DNA from: Sipunculus nudus
Taxonomy: Eukaryota > Annelida > Sipuncula > Golfingiida > Sipunculidae
Direction: 5' to 3'
Length of the DNA: 64,000 bases
Assembly: GCA_026874595.1 (NCBI GenBank)
Contig: CM049320.1
Coordinates: 41,540,714 to 41,604,713 of the forward strand
Shown here: piece by piece, positions 1 through 11,774 of the stretch
Layout of the letters: every line of letters starts with the position of its first letter
Position numbering within the stretch: the first letter of the stretch is position 1
Made by a program: the position numbers and the translations under genes
The notes under the pieces: generated by a model
Databases searched by the model: none
What the model was told of the DNA's origin: nothing
Seen by the model: only the letters and a program-made list of their open reading frames with translations

Positions 1-1075
1 AGCCATGACCCAGCCCGTGACCTAGAGTATTTGCATAAATCTTATCTTGCCGGCTGCCTCGCATGCAGGTAAACATAAGCTTTTAGAATGGTTTTTAACT
101 TCCTGTACTTTTTAATTATCTGGATGGATAAAATAAAATCGCCTCTTTTAATCTAACCAAGTCAGGTTTTAGAGAAAATAAATTTCTTAAGCAATATTAA
201 TCCATCATCCATATCGAAAACAAACTCTGGGTTTACACGATGACCAAGCGGTGAGAATGACCTTGAGTAGGCGGAGCTTTATAATAAGGGACCATCTCAA
301 CGCAACGTTTAAGTTCATGCGTCAGAAAATGGGCGTGGTTTGGCCTTTTTTCAGACCTGTAGCAGCTCAGAGAGAGGAAGCTGTGACCCTTTGACGTCAC
401 CGCCTTGTTGCTCCGTCTAATGGACTAACGCAGTCACTTCAATCGGGTCATTTCTCTGTGTATTGTTGTTTTAAAAAAATCACAACCTTGATACATCTAC
501 ATAGGAGTGTCGCCGAGTGATCTGTTTTCCAGGATGAAACAATTAATTACAGAAAAAATCGAAAACACTCATTCGAGATATATCAACACTGCATTTTCGG
601 TCCGCACATTCATCACCATATCCAAATTTTTCTGATATAAAACACGCATATTTATTGATGAAATATCTTTCACAATATTAAATAAATGAATAATATAAAA
701 GGAATGTCACATTAGATATGAGACAGCGTCTTATACTGTATGTTTCTATGGATATTGCTTTAATTATGAGGTTTTGATTATCAGAAATACAGAAAAAGTC
801 TTCTCGTCGTCAAGAGAATTATAAACGTCCTCGGTTCACGGTGACGCATTCAAGCGGGAAATCATGACGTGTAGGAGGGAGGCGTGACTGGTCACCAGAT
901 GATACAATGTCGTCTGCTGACTAGTGTCGTCTGCTGACCAGCAGCTACTTGAAATAATAAAATAAACACATTGAGTGAATTGATAGAGACTACATCCATA
1001 TTTCACGGGTGATTGTGAACAGTCACTAAAATAAGTCCTCTCATAATTCACCATATTTTCAAATCATAGTACGTT
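1..1075. other. Intergenic; nothing recognised
   Basis: AT-rich non-coding sequence without a supportable gene, repeat or RNA. Confidence 0.6.
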
Positions 1076-1122
1076 TGTGTGTGTGTGTGTGTGTTTGAAG
1101 AGAGAGAGAGAGAGAGAGAGAA
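1076..1122. repeat. (GT)n then (GA)n microsatellite
   Basis: GT run 1076-1094 and GA run 1099-1122. Short frames here are dinucleotide artefacts. Confidence 0.95.
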
Positions 1123-1589
1123 CACCAGGTACAATGCCAGTAACTGCCGTAACCTTTTTGCACTGCTGAGTGCGACCAAAGTACAAGCTGCATGTTTACT
1201 CCAACAGGTGGCGCTCGCTTACAGTCCCTGTTTCCACCTGTTTCTAAGACAACCGTATCATGATGAATGGCACGTGTGAAATATGGAAACTGTAACAAAC
1301 AGGCGGATAAGAAGATTCTCCAAGATCTAGATCTAGGTTTATTGATATTAGACTCCGTACATGCATAGGAGTAGGGTGGCAATGGGGGTGGTAAAACCAT
1401 TTATCATTGACCTTCCAGCGACCCCGTGCGAACTTTGTCTCTCACAAGTGGTCTGTTTGATTATCTGACAGGCCAACTGCTCTTATGCTAATTATTCCAG
1501 GAAGGTCATTGGTTGAATCATCGCAATGAATGAAGTCACATGATGACCCGAGGTCTTCTTTGATGGGCTGTTACATATACACCCTCCCT

Positions 1590-1591
<2 letters not shown>

Positions 1592-1625
<34 letters not shown>

Positions 1626-1695
1626 TCTCATAATATCTGTGTCACAAATGATCATGTTAATATCTTTACAATCATTCTTTTGTACGTCAAAGCTA

Positions 1696-1737
<42 letters not shown>

Positions 1738-1755
1738 TTATTTATATATATATGT
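1592..1755. repeat. (CT)n and (TA)n microsatellites
   Basis: CT run about 1592-1621. TA run about 1697-1755 with TTTA interruptions. Confidence 0.95.
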
Positions 1756-1774
1756 ATTTGACACACTGGCCGGC

Positions 1775-1833
1775 ATCGGATAAGGGGTCTTTAGATGGGT
1801 CAGACCCATTTACCGATCCCCAAGTATTCCGAT
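1775..1833. repeat. Compound dyad-symmetric site
   Basis: ATCGGA (1775-1780) pairs with TCCGAT (1828-1833), AGGGG with CCCC further in, and ATGGGTC (1795-1801) with GACCCAT (1803-1809) around a central A. It may be a remnant of a small inverted-repeat element after the (TA)n tract. Confidence 0.5.
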
Positions 1834-2454
1834 AGGTAATATTAATCAAGGTTACAAGTTGATAAATAAATTCTTATTGTATATTACATCAACAATAAAG
1901 AGTGACAGGTATTTCAGTTAATGGAATTAATGTATATGGTTGAAACCATCAAAGGTTTCGAATTGTCCACAAATAAACTACTTTCTACTCTATAACCAGT
2001 ATAATACAACATCTAACCATTTAAAGTTCAACAAAGAAAGAAATAACTCACAGGTCTAAGAGAAAAATCGGGGCAGGTCACATAAAGTTTAATTGCATAT
2101 AAAGTGTACAATAAATTTTATTTAAATTAGAATATATTTAATTATGTAAATTTGATTTAATTCAGTCACACCTCTGCATCTTCTACCCTGAGCATGAAAA
2201 CGGGATTTCGATATCTGATTGATTGCTATACAGCAAAAAGTATATTTTCGGCATACCTCGGCTGACAAGACAATATGCCACATAAACACGTACATGCAAC
2301 AGAGGACTAGTCGTGATCCAAATGTTTAGCTTGAGTGGTCGGTTAGAATCCTAATGGGTTCCATATCTAAAAAACACTCCTGGGATAAACATGATAACGG
2401 AAGATGGGAAAGATGGGAGAGTTACATGGGCAGGTAGAATAAACATCGCTGGCC

Positions 2455-2455
<1 letters not shown>

Positions 2456-2515
<60 letters not shown>

Positions 2516-2745
2516 GGGCGTCGATATAGAGAGGGGATTCCCCCTCCCCCGGTTTTTGGCAAGGGGTGGGTTGGTCAATGTAATCACCCCCCCCCCCCCA
2601 ATATTCAGGTTCGATTTATGAGTTTACTATGAAATATCATTTCTAAACTTGGTTTAAAATTAACTTATACTCGAAACATAATACCTTATTTTCTTAAACC
2701 TTAAACTTAATTATAATATATTTGAAATGTGTCATACAGACGCTA

Positions 2746-2810
<65 letters not shown>

Positions 2811-3083
2811 TATGTGTGTGTGTCTGCAAGTCATCCCACTCCCTGGAAGATAGATTGACGCCACTGCTCTCTATGGCTGTCTGGCTGTCTGACTTTGTCT
2901 GTTTCTCTCTGTTTCTCTCTGTCTCTCTCTTTCTCTGCCCAGGTTGCCCCCCCTGTCCCTCTCTCTCTGACAGTCTGTCTCTCTCTCTCTTTCCCTGTCT
3001 TTCTGTCTTTCTTATTTGTCTAACCTGTCTGGGAATAATATATACCCAACACACTCATTATGATTCGGGGGGGGGGGGGGGGG
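2456..3083. repeat. Cluster of simple repeats
   Basis: (CT)n 2456-2512, poly-C 2586-2599, (TA)n 2749-2801, a TCTG/TCTC pyrimidine stretch about 2877-3010 and a G run 3067-3083. CAGGGGCG at 2513 with GGGGATTCCCCC may be the end of another MITE. Frames rich in SL/RE or YI dipeptides are artefacts. Confidence 0.9.
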
Positions 3084-4133
3084 TTTATTAACTTTATTTA
3101 AAATTATATATACTTTTATAGATATTTTTCTAGGGGATGGATGGGTAATTTTTGTTCGTGTAACACCGTCACCATCTGGTAAGCGTCACAGCCCCATGCA
3201 TGCACCGGTAGATCATGATCGGCTTTTGGTTCCGACCCCGTTTTATGATCGATTAGTCGGATCAGATGATAATTACACACGTCGGGGAATCCCGTATTGA
3301 AATTAATCACTCATTGTATTGCATGAGAAGCATAACATCTGGAAATATTGCCTGTATGGAGGTTGTTGTATCATAATTACATATATTCATGAATTAATTA
3401 GGAGGTAACATGCCCGTGTTTACTTCCGCGTTTTTTTACCTTTACTCTTCTTTAACCATGTATATACACAACAACATGTGGCTGTAAATTCAGATTTTGT
3501 TTTTTACTTACGGTGAGTGAACTGCGGAATGTCAGCTTCGTCTCAATGGGGTGTGCCAGTCTAATTGGTCCAGACAAACCATGTATATTTAGTTTCAGCA
3601 AACTACATTAGGTTGCGCTAACTACCGGCGACTCGCGATCCGCATTCTCAAACGTCAACAATTTAAATATTTCTGCTATACCAGCTAAAAAATCGAGATA
3701 GACGATACCGAAAAAGTATGTTTGGACTCTTTGTTTTATTATACAGATCAGCCCACTTTCAAATACCAACTGATGTACTGGACATTTATTTTTTTTTAGG
3801 AAAGATCACAGACCACACGCCGGCTATTACGCCAGTGAACACTAGATTATAATGGTTTGGCAGTTAACGACTCATTAATCTTAATAGTATTATATGACCT
3901 CGTAAAAGACACATTGAGAGCAAAATAAAAAACAGATAATTAAAAAAGAATCTGTATTCCCTAAGTGTACCTGGATGAGGTCAATGAACCATGCATGCCG
4001 ATTGTTCAACCTTTGTGTTGGTGCTGCCATCTTTCCACTGATCTTATAACTAAGGCATTTGGAAAACTTGTTCCTGGGTTTATTTCACGATTCATAAAGA
4101 TATTTTAATCTCAATATATATTTTTTTTCATTG
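3084..4133. other. Intergenic; nothing recognised
   Basis: No coding frame beyond chance length and no repeat recognised apart from short T and A runs. Confidence 0.6.
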
Positions 4134-4632
4134 ATTCCGCCAGGAGGGTATGTGTTCATCCTCGTTCGTGTTTGTGTGTTTATTCGCAAAATAACTGACG
4201 GAATCATGAACGGAATCCCAGGAAATTGTTCATTTCGGTAATGGACCGATGAAGAAGCGGAAGCGGATCGGGGGGGGGGGGGGTTCCAGGGATCCGGACC
4301 CCCCTTCTTAAGTCGCCTCAAGTTTTTTTAAGGGTTTCAGATCAATTTTTGCGGTCTGAACCAGTTTTTCCTTATCTTGGGACCATTTTTTTCCAGATTT
4401 TGTCAATAGCCCTCCAGGGTTGGACCGCCCCCCTTTTACTAAATCCTGGATCAGCCCCTGAGAAGCGATTTGATTTCGGTGTAGATCTTGCACAAGATCC
4501 GGATTCAAGAACGCCATCAAAGAATATTCACAAATGTACGGTCTCTTGTGCACTTAAGTCAGGGCACGGCTTGGAGAGCACCCCACAATGGGGACCCCCA
4601 TACATCGTAGGCTTGCATTCCTTGGAATTCAC
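4134..4632 (+). mobile_element. CCTCCGCC-type MITE (family Q), copy 1, interrupted by a hAT-like MITE
   Basis: It begins ATTCCGCCAGGAGGGTATG and ends TAGGCTTGCATTCCTTGGAA. Inner phrases are CATTTCGGTAATGGACC, AAGATCCGGATTCAAGAACG and GAATATTCACAAATGTACGG. A second element (4272-4462) splits it. A similar element type with CCTCCGCC/GGCGGAGG ends is widely spread in animals. Non-coding, with no transposase. Confidence 0.65.
4272..4462 (-). mobile_element. hAT-like MITE (family H), inserted into family Q copy 1
   Basis: The right end reads CCTGGATCAGCCCCTG, i.e. CAGGGGCTGATCCAGG on the minus strand. AGAAGCGG (4257-4264 area) and AGAAGCGA (from 4461) flank it as a near-perfect 8-bp target duplication, the length typical of hAT elements. 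The body contains poly-G, TCCGGACCCCCC, AAGGGTTTCAGATCAATTTT and CCTCCAGGGTTGGACC. Non-coding. Confidence 0.6.
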
Positions 4633-5149
4633 ATTTTTTAGTTTGTTATAACTCTACATTGTCTTTAACGTTGATGTATTTTGAACTATTTTCACCGAGC
4701 TAGAGACTCTTGGTGTGATATTTAATTCTTAAATGAGAAAAATCGCATGATTATTCTGTCATTTCGATAACTACCTCCTGGGATATGCCAAGCTTACTTG
4801 CGAATAGGAAAAGTGTACGGGTATACCAGATCAAAAATAAATACTGGTAGTTGAAGGTTAAAGGTTCAAAAACTTATGAGATAAAATAAGTATATCATTC
4901 AAGGCTATGACTTCATTTTGACTGAATACAAAAGTGTCCTTGTAAAACCATCCAAGCACACAGACTTACTCTCTCGCTACACTCCTTAAGGAAAAGAAAC
5001 ACGAAAGAAGAAACACAGAAGAAAACACAACTAGAAGCTTTAAAAAACTTTGATTTATGCAGAACGGCAACCAGGTGGCGCGCTTTGTTTATATTTTGCG
5101 CCACTTGTCGCGCTCGATGCAAGATTATTTTCACTTGGCTGACTGAAAG

Positions 5150-5419
5150 AAAGCCCTCCGACCACCATTCCCTGGGCGCATATTGTATAGGTGTGCATTT
5201 TGATTGATCTAATAATTGACGAAGACGTCACCAAGCCAAGGAGAGAGGGGAGCCGTTCCAGCGACCAGCGGGTCCCAGAAATTTTGAGGAGTCGTTTGAG
5301 TAATCCAGTCGGCCAAACCCACATCAGCAGGAAATACTGACGCCCCCACACCGGGAATCGAGCCCGAGAAACCGGCGTAAAAGACCGGGATTCTAACCAC
5401 TAGACTTGCCTGGGGTAAC
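5150..5419 (-). mobile_element. tRNA-Glu-derived SINE
   Basis: The minus strand from 5419 reads CCCCAGGCAAGTCTAGTGG then TTAGAATCCCGG, and later CTCGGGCTCGATTCCCGG then TGTGGGG. These are the A box (TAGTGGTTAG), B box (GGCTCGATTCC) and a partly paired acceptor stem of a tRNA-Glu-like head (about 5340-5417). A tRNA-unrelated body follows with GGACCCGCTGGTCGCTGGAA. The 3' limit near 5150 is approximate. Confidence 0.65.
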
Positions 5420-6301
5420 AAACGGTTTTAGAACAACATATTTGCAGACATCATTATATTTTAAAGAGATAAGACCACATTCCATGTATACTTAACATAC
5501 ATGTCTGCGGATCGTTAGTTCCTTTTAAGCATTTAATAATTCAAAATGAAAGAATTCGTAATGAAGGAGGAATGAGGTCATAGAAAAAGACATCAGTGAT
5601 ACAAGATAAGTTTGTAGATTCATTTAGAGTGTGCGATTACATGTCAAATTACCTTAAGTGGGAGTAACCCAGCACAAGAATTTCTATTTTCTTCCCCATG
5701 AGCACTTTTCAATGGAACATTAACAAATGTGATGTTTTAGCAGGAAAAGTAATAGACTTGCAGGGCTGCTTTATTTCACAATTATATATATATATATATA
5801 TAGCATATCACCAGTTCTTGACCTGGAACAGGTCCGCGCGACTCGGCCGGGTGCGGGAAGGGGTTTCTATGAGTCGAGTTCACCCGTTGTGGCGTTGTAC
5901 ACTGTCAGCAATTTTAATTTTGTTCAACGTATAGATATAGGATACGAAGTGACAACGAAAAGCATCCTAGTGACACGGGTACGAGTTGTCCCGTCACATC
6001 TTTGACGGTTAGCAATGGTTGAGTGTGCTGCCATCTTTACATAAACTAGAGAACTAATCTGATATGAAAGACGCCAGTTTCCGATTAGCAATTGCATGCC
6101 AGTTTTGTTTCCTGTTTTGCTGAGGAATGAAGATTAACGTAAATCTGCGTGCTACAATTAACTTTAATTTACAGCCTAATGTACGGTTCTATACTAATTA
6201 CTTATTATAGGATTTCAATAGATATATTATGTCGGCATGTCGGAATGATCGATTATAAGGGAAAAAGTAAACAAAACATCAAGGCACGTATTCGTTACGG
6301 C

Positions 6302-6473
6302 ATGTTTGATAAGTTATTAGGCATACTAAATCCTGTGATCAATATATTTGATAACCCAGTATTTGATAAGGTATTTGGCATACTTAATCTAGTGATCAAT
6401 ATATTTGATAACCCAGTATTTGATAAGGTATTTGGCATACTTAATCTAGTGATCAATATCTTTGATGACCCAG
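6302..6473 (+). repeat. 57-bp minisatellite, three units, open in frame
   Basis: Units at about 6302-6359, 6360-6416 and 6417-6473 share GATCAATATATTTGATAACC then CAGTATTTGATAAGGTATTT. The unit is 57 bp, a multiple of three, so a 19-residue peptide repeat (NLVINIFDNPVFDKVFGI) stays open on the plus strand. The reverse frame also stays open. It sits in a 124-codon frame (6149-6523) with no other support, so coding is unproven. Confidence 0.85.
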
Positions 6474-6604
6474 TAGATGATGTCTTTTCACTCAATGAAA
6501 ACCCATTTATATTCAAAAGGTGAGAGGAGCTTATCCAAAGAGAAAAAAGGCGTGTAATTCTGTTTCACGATAACATAAAATATACACAATAACTGTGATA
6601 AAAA

Positions 6605-6860
6605 ACCATATTTGCCCTGTTAGGATTTCTTGTCACTTTTCGGAATGGAAAAGTTAATTAAAATAGTTATTAAGTGTCGTTTATTTTAAATTTCGATCAA
6701 AAAGTCAAACTCCATGAAGCAACATATGTATCAAGTGGATTGGATTTTAAATGTTTTTTTTTATAATTTCTTGAACTGAGATGCATGTATATCAGCCTAA
6801 GCTTATCACCATAGCAACTGTTGCTATACTGGAATAATATTCAGAACCTAGTGAGGAGAA
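6605..6860 (+). repeat. Dispersed repeat R, copy 1
   Basis: GATTTCTTGTCACTTTTCGG, TTTATTTTAAATTTCGATCA, GTGGATTGGATTTTAAATG and ATAGCAACTGTTGCTATACT appear in this order. The reverse complement of the same order is found at 19278-19640. A 45-bp phrase at 6603-6650 (CATATTTGCCCTGTTAGGAT) is repeated directly at 6951-6998, beyond the (TA)n tract. Confidence 0.7.
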
Positions 6861-6877
6861 TAAAGCATGATGAGTGA

Positions 6878-6942
<65 letters not shown>
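6878..6942. repeat. (TA)n microsatellite
   Basis: About 32 TA units, next to dispersed repeat R. Confidence 0.95.
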
Positions 6943-6947
<5 letters not shown>

Positions 6948-7169
6948 AAAATCATATTTCCCCTGTAAGGATTTCTTGTTACTTTCCGTGTGTCAGCCTC
7001 GTAACAACTTTTATTCATGACCGCCAAATAATTGCTGTTGTATTTCGTTCCGAGTTGGGTGCAAAAATTACTTCATTTTAAAGATATATCAAGAGCGAGG
7101 AATTTTATTGTTAGAAATTATCCGAAATTAATTGTAGGTATTGTTGGGGCCTTGACAGCATTTAGCTTC

Positions 7170-7325
7170 CTTTTCGCCCCCCCCCCCGCATTTCACCCGA
7201 AGCAATCATTTTTTTCAGGGTTTCAGACAGAATTTGCGGCCTTGACCCCTCCTTTTTTTAAAGGTTTTTCATGAGTCCTCCTGGGTTGAATTCCCTCTTT
7301 TCCTATATCCTGGATCCGCCCCTGC
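7170..7325 (-). mobile_element. Family H hAT-like MITE
   Basis: Poly-C, then CAGGGTTTCAGACAGAATTT, GTCCTCCTGGGTTGAATTCC and the end TATCCTGGATCCGCCCCTG. This is the same layout and orientation as the copy at 4272. Confidence 0.6.
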
Positions 7326-8384
7326 ATTGCTTCCAGGACAGAAACTGGGTACTGATGTTATAGGCTGGTGCAAAGTGTGACATCACAGGCAAAATTCGTA
7401 AATCAGATCTAGCAATAAAGTAAGAGATCGAGAAATTTTAGTCACAGGGGTTTCCCCGAGTTGACAGTGCTCATAGATTTGCCAATAGCTTATTAACAAA
7501 TCACACAACCTTATGTTTTTTTTAATAAATAGAAAAAATATTTATTTCTTCCAAGGATTAGGTTCTGTTTATGCAGAATCCAGATTTATAAATTTTATAG
7601 GCAAGTGTGTTTTATAATAATACAGCTAGAGTTTCCAGCACAGGAAGATAAGAGTACTAATAGTATCGCGCAGTAGATGTCCCTGCCTAACGGGCTTTAG
7701 AGAGGGCGAAGTTGGCAAGTTCAAATGTACAGAAAATGAAAAGAATCCGCTTCGTATGGAATCCTGCCCGGTATCCAAATTAAATTCTGTTATAGTGGAA
7801 GGCAAAAATTGATATTCATTCTGTACATTACCGCATCTGAGTGACGCTGATGCAAAAATAAATAAATAAATAAATGTTCCAGTGTTATAGCCCGTTTTAG
7901 CTGATTCGAGGGGATAAACAGACACTGAGAGGCGTAGTAGACAGATAGAGAGGCTGGTGTTATTTTCAGTGACTCAGATTTGAATTTCTACAACTACCCA
8001 CACGCTAGTATCAATTAAAGAGTCAATCTTTAACCGCTCTAAAAAGGACATGACTAAAACGTTCCCCCTATTAATCTGTCATTACATGAACAAACCTTAT
8101 TACAGTAATGCTTGACCGGGTAAACTCATTATAATATGGCTGCCTTTATTGAAATAGGTAATTTAGAAGATTTTGACTGAATTTTAATACATATGTGGGC
8201 AGAAATATAAACAGGAAATACTGTAATTTTATGAAATGATATGTCATTTCATTTCAAGTGAAGCGATAAGATTTCTAATCGTATTTCCTTTGATGTTATA
8301 AAAATAACATGTTAACTTTCATATAAACTTTATTCATTTTATATGGATTGCACAACTAGTTATAAAGATTAATACAATCACTCC
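7326..8384. other. Intergenic; nothing recognised
   Basis: Only a short (AAAT)n run near 7855-7875 stands out. Confidence 0.6.
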
Positions 8385-8540
8385 CTAGGGGTAACGGATC
8401 TGGAGAAAACCACCGATCACGACCTTGGACAGGCCACTACAAACTAATCTCATAGCCACGCCGGGATCGAACCCGGGGTCGCCAGCAGAGAGAGCCGAGC
8501 GTTTTACCAGTCGACTGTCTAGGTATAGCAGTTGCCCCTC
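8385..8540 (-). mobile_element. tRNA-derived SINE (family S1)
   Basis: On the minus strand the head reads TAGACAGTCGACTGGTAAAA, then GCTGGCGACCCCGGGTTC with a B box GGTTCGATCCC, then GGCGTGGCTATGAGATTAGT. Related copies lie at 34555, 41925 and 56820, all on the same strand. Confidence 0.6.
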
Positions 8541-8918
8541 GGCAGACAAAATATCAACATTGACAGGGCAAAAACTTTGTTTCTGGTACCAGTGTAGCGT
8601 CTTCATATTACACCCGCTTTATAAGATATAAACATCTTTATATTGTCGATTCTGTCACTAAACGCTTTTCAAGATGAGAAGGTACTCTGACGCAGGTATA
8701 ATGTCAGTCTATATGAACAAGTAGACCTTTATAGTTAAGCATTAGCGCTGGAATTATGTGAAGTTAGAAATTATGACGAAGGAAATCTGTGGTATTGATA
8801 AAATCGTTCCAGGCATTGCTTAGAATTTGTCCTTGGACGTTAGTCCTGCTTTGGGAATATGAAAATTAATGTTTTGATTGGAAAGTCCGAACGTTTTCGT
8901 CTAAGTATCATCTTATTG

Positions 8919-9208
8919 CCTCTACCAGGAGTACATGCGATCATTCCCGCTCATGTGTTTGTGTGTTAGTGTGTTGTGTGTGTGTGTGTTTGTTCACAAC
9001 ATGATTCCTGCAATGATGAAGGGAATCTCATGAAGTTTTCGGGTAATTTCGGTAATGGGCCAAGGAAGAATCGATTAGATTTCAGTGTTGATCCAGCATC
9101 TTATCCGGATTCTGGAGCGTCATCAAGGAATATTCACAAATATACGGGCACTAATGCACGAATGAACCTAGAATATGGGCTAAAAATGTGAATGCACAGA
9201 AGGTCTGG
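8919..9208 (+). mobile_element. Family Q MITE, copy 2 (3' end lost)
   Basis: It starts CCTCTACCAGGAGTACATG. It keeps GGTAATGGGCCAAGGAAGAA, TATCCGGATTCTGGAGCGTC and GAATATTCACAAATATACGG, and fades after GTGAATGCACAG. Confidence 0.65.
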
Positions 9209-9939
9209 CCTCATGCGCCGCGCATAGGGCCCGTCCACCAGTTCAGATCACGGTCAAGCGCCGAGAGTCTCAGAGGGACGGTGCAAGTGTGTTCGCAGAG
9301 CGTTTTTAAACTTTTGCTCAGCTCCCATGGCGGAAGCATGTATCCAGTATTTGTTTTCTAATTCCCCAAAAGAGGACGACTATGAGCCATCAGGACTGAT
9401 CTAGATTTGCGAAGCATGTTCGAGAGATTACGATTAATAACAAAATCTTGTCAGAACAGATTTTAAACCAGCTTAGCCCAGATTAAGATTGTAATGATTG
9501 TTTGCCCAGATTTTGAACTTTGCCTCTCCTAATCTGCACCTTATGGGATAAATATTTCCAGTCATGTCATTTATAATACAGGATATGGTGCCTTCAAGAA
9601 TGTATAAAAAATACCGGCTAATAAGTGTTGTTATAAATATTTCTTAAATAGAGGTACTACTGTGCAACCATTACACACTGGTCTTTGGTTTTTAAAGTAA
9701 GCCAAGCGAATATGATGATATATTATACTATTAATTATTCTTTTGTTGCAAAACATTTGTTTATACAGACAGCTGAATCAGCTAAAACAAACATGTTGTC
9801 ATTAAATTAACCACTCTACTTCTGCAATTAAACCATATTAATTACAGAACACTTTTTGACATAGAAGCAAAAAGAAAAACGTAGTTTAAGCACACTAATG
9901 AGTAATGAGGATTACGGGGGATGAAAACGGGGCTGCAAG

Positions 9940-10610
9940 GCAACGTTTGTTTGCACTGACCTCTAAGATTATTTGTTAATTTAAAATGGCTATACTTTTG
10001 TTAACCTGTACCCGTTACCATCAAGGAACAACCGGATTGATGCACTACAGATCAGAAACAGGCATACCTATACATTATCAAGTCTGAGTTATATTTCTCT
10101 TATTGCTAATATCAGAAAAGGTTGAGTTAATAATAATTGTATTCATTAAAACTATGAACTAGATTATGTTCATATTGTTTCGCCGTACGGAACTGTTTAC
10201 CATCTTTTCTGTAGTTGTCATAATGTAAAAAAAAAAACAATTTTTAGATCATGGAATAAACAAAGACGTTTAATGTTACGATGCCGGATATCTTAGAATC
10301 AGTTATTGTATATCTTTATTTTGTTCAAAGTGACAACTGTTGTCTCATTGGTACGTTGATAAATATATATTTATATAAGCAATATGCACAGGTTCACTGA
10401 GCTTGAAGGGGTATCAGTCAAAAGTAAATTATGTTAAAATATTGAACATAGAGTAGCAAAAAAGGATAGATTACATCTCCATTATTTGAAATGGAACCAA
10501 CTGAGAAGGTTGATGAAACTCGATTGTGAATATGACAATGTACTAATATTATGTGTTATACTTGCTATATTTTTGTTGAAATAAAGATATCTATAAAAAA
10601 AAGTCTGAAA
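9940..10610 (+). mobile_element. Possible 3' end of a retroposed sequence
   Basis: The stretch ends in GTTGAAATAAAGATATCTAT followed by A8, the look of a polyadenylated 3' end inserted in the genome (LINE-like or retrocopy). No coding frame remains upstream and no target duplication is clear. Confidence 0.25.
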
Positions 10611-10907
10611 TATATATCGATGGTTAAATGTCTCTCGTCCCAGAGACCGTCCGTCTAGCTCATGGTCTTCAGACTTAGCGACACATTAATATTTTACCAA
10701 ATTAGGTAAGTTTTTAACGCTTTCTGCCGTTGGCAGAAAAAAAGTAATTGTCCAATTATGCACCAGATGACGCTCCTCTCCGCTGAATAGCTATGTATTG
10801 TCATTATTGTCTACGCCATACAAGAAACTTCCAGAAACCAGAGTCTCTCTTGTTTAACAATTCCAACTAAAAGTTAAAAAAGAAACCAAATCTGTCACGT
10901 ATTCTCT

Positions 10908-10990
10908 GTATAGCACATTTGAAGTTCGTGGATAAATAGAATGAATTATATAATTATTCTATTCATCCACGAACTTCAAATGTGCTATAC
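10908..10990. repeat. Near-perfect 35-bp inverted repeat (hairpin)
   Basis: The left arm 10908-10942 and right arm 10956-10990 are reverse complements with a single mismatch. The 13-nt loop contains the palindrome AATTATATAATT, which extends the stem. No coding frame overlaps. It could be a recent foldback, a processed small-RNA hairpin or the tip of a larger element; the sequence does not decide. Confidence 0.9.
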
Positions 10991-11143
10991 AAAGCTTTAT
11001 CTAATTTGAAGGAACAATAGAACGTGAATTTAGCGGCGCAGTGTAGATTTATTTTAAACCTTCGTAAAAATAAAAGTGTCAGATTGTGGTTGATGATGAC
11101 ACAGGTGTCGGTATAGGAATAACAAATTCATATCCCGTTAATT

Positions 11144-11468
11144 GATTCCGCCGGGAGGTTGTGCATTCATCCCCGTTCGTGTGTTTGTTCACAACATAAC
11201 TCTAACATTCATGAATCTCATGCAATTTTCATGGCTTTTGGGAATGGACCAATGAAGAATCGATCAGATTTTGTTGGAACAGGATCTGGATTCAGGATTG
11301 TCATCAAGAATAATCACAAATGTTGAGTCACTTATGCACGAATAAATCTGGAAATATGGGACGAATATGTGATACAACACGGGTAAGAGGGCATCAACCC
11401 AACCCCCCCCCCCCCCCACACACACACACAAATAGCAAGCTTGCATTCCTTAGAATGGATATTTCTAG
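11144..11468 (+). mobile_element. Family Q MITE, copy 3
   Basis: It starts ATTCCGCCGGGAGGTTGTGC. It keeps GGGAATGGACCAATGAAGAA and ATCTGGATTCAGGATTGTC and ends AAGCTTGCATTCCTTAGAAT. A poly-C/CA run (11402-11431) lies in its 3' half. Confidence 0.65.
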
Positions 11469-11774
11469 CTATGACAAATTAATGGTTCGCGCCATTTTTA
11501 ACCACATATCCTGTTCTGCCATCCTCAGTGGCATCAGTCACAAAGAACCAAGATGTGACAAGTGGTTCCTGTACAAATCCATCCAGTGTCTTTAGACCTG
11601 AGACATCACATTTTTGACAGCGCAGCACGTGTTTACATACACACATACCATTTTAGTCAATATCATCATGTCTTAGTGTCGGTATGTGTTTAATGGCGTC
11701 ACGTAAGTATGACGTCATCGTGAGACTCGTAAATACCCGCGTGAAGGTCTATTTAAGTATAAGTCCCATAGAGG

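Noticed and set aside
1530-3091. Frames rich in Ser-Leu, Arg-Glu or Tyr-Ile dipeptides
   Set aside because: Translations of (CT)n, (GA)n and (TA)n microsatellites.
6149-6523. Protein with 19-residue repeats
   Set aside because: The 57-bp minisatellite period alone keeps the frame open on both strands; there is no signal for translation or splicing.
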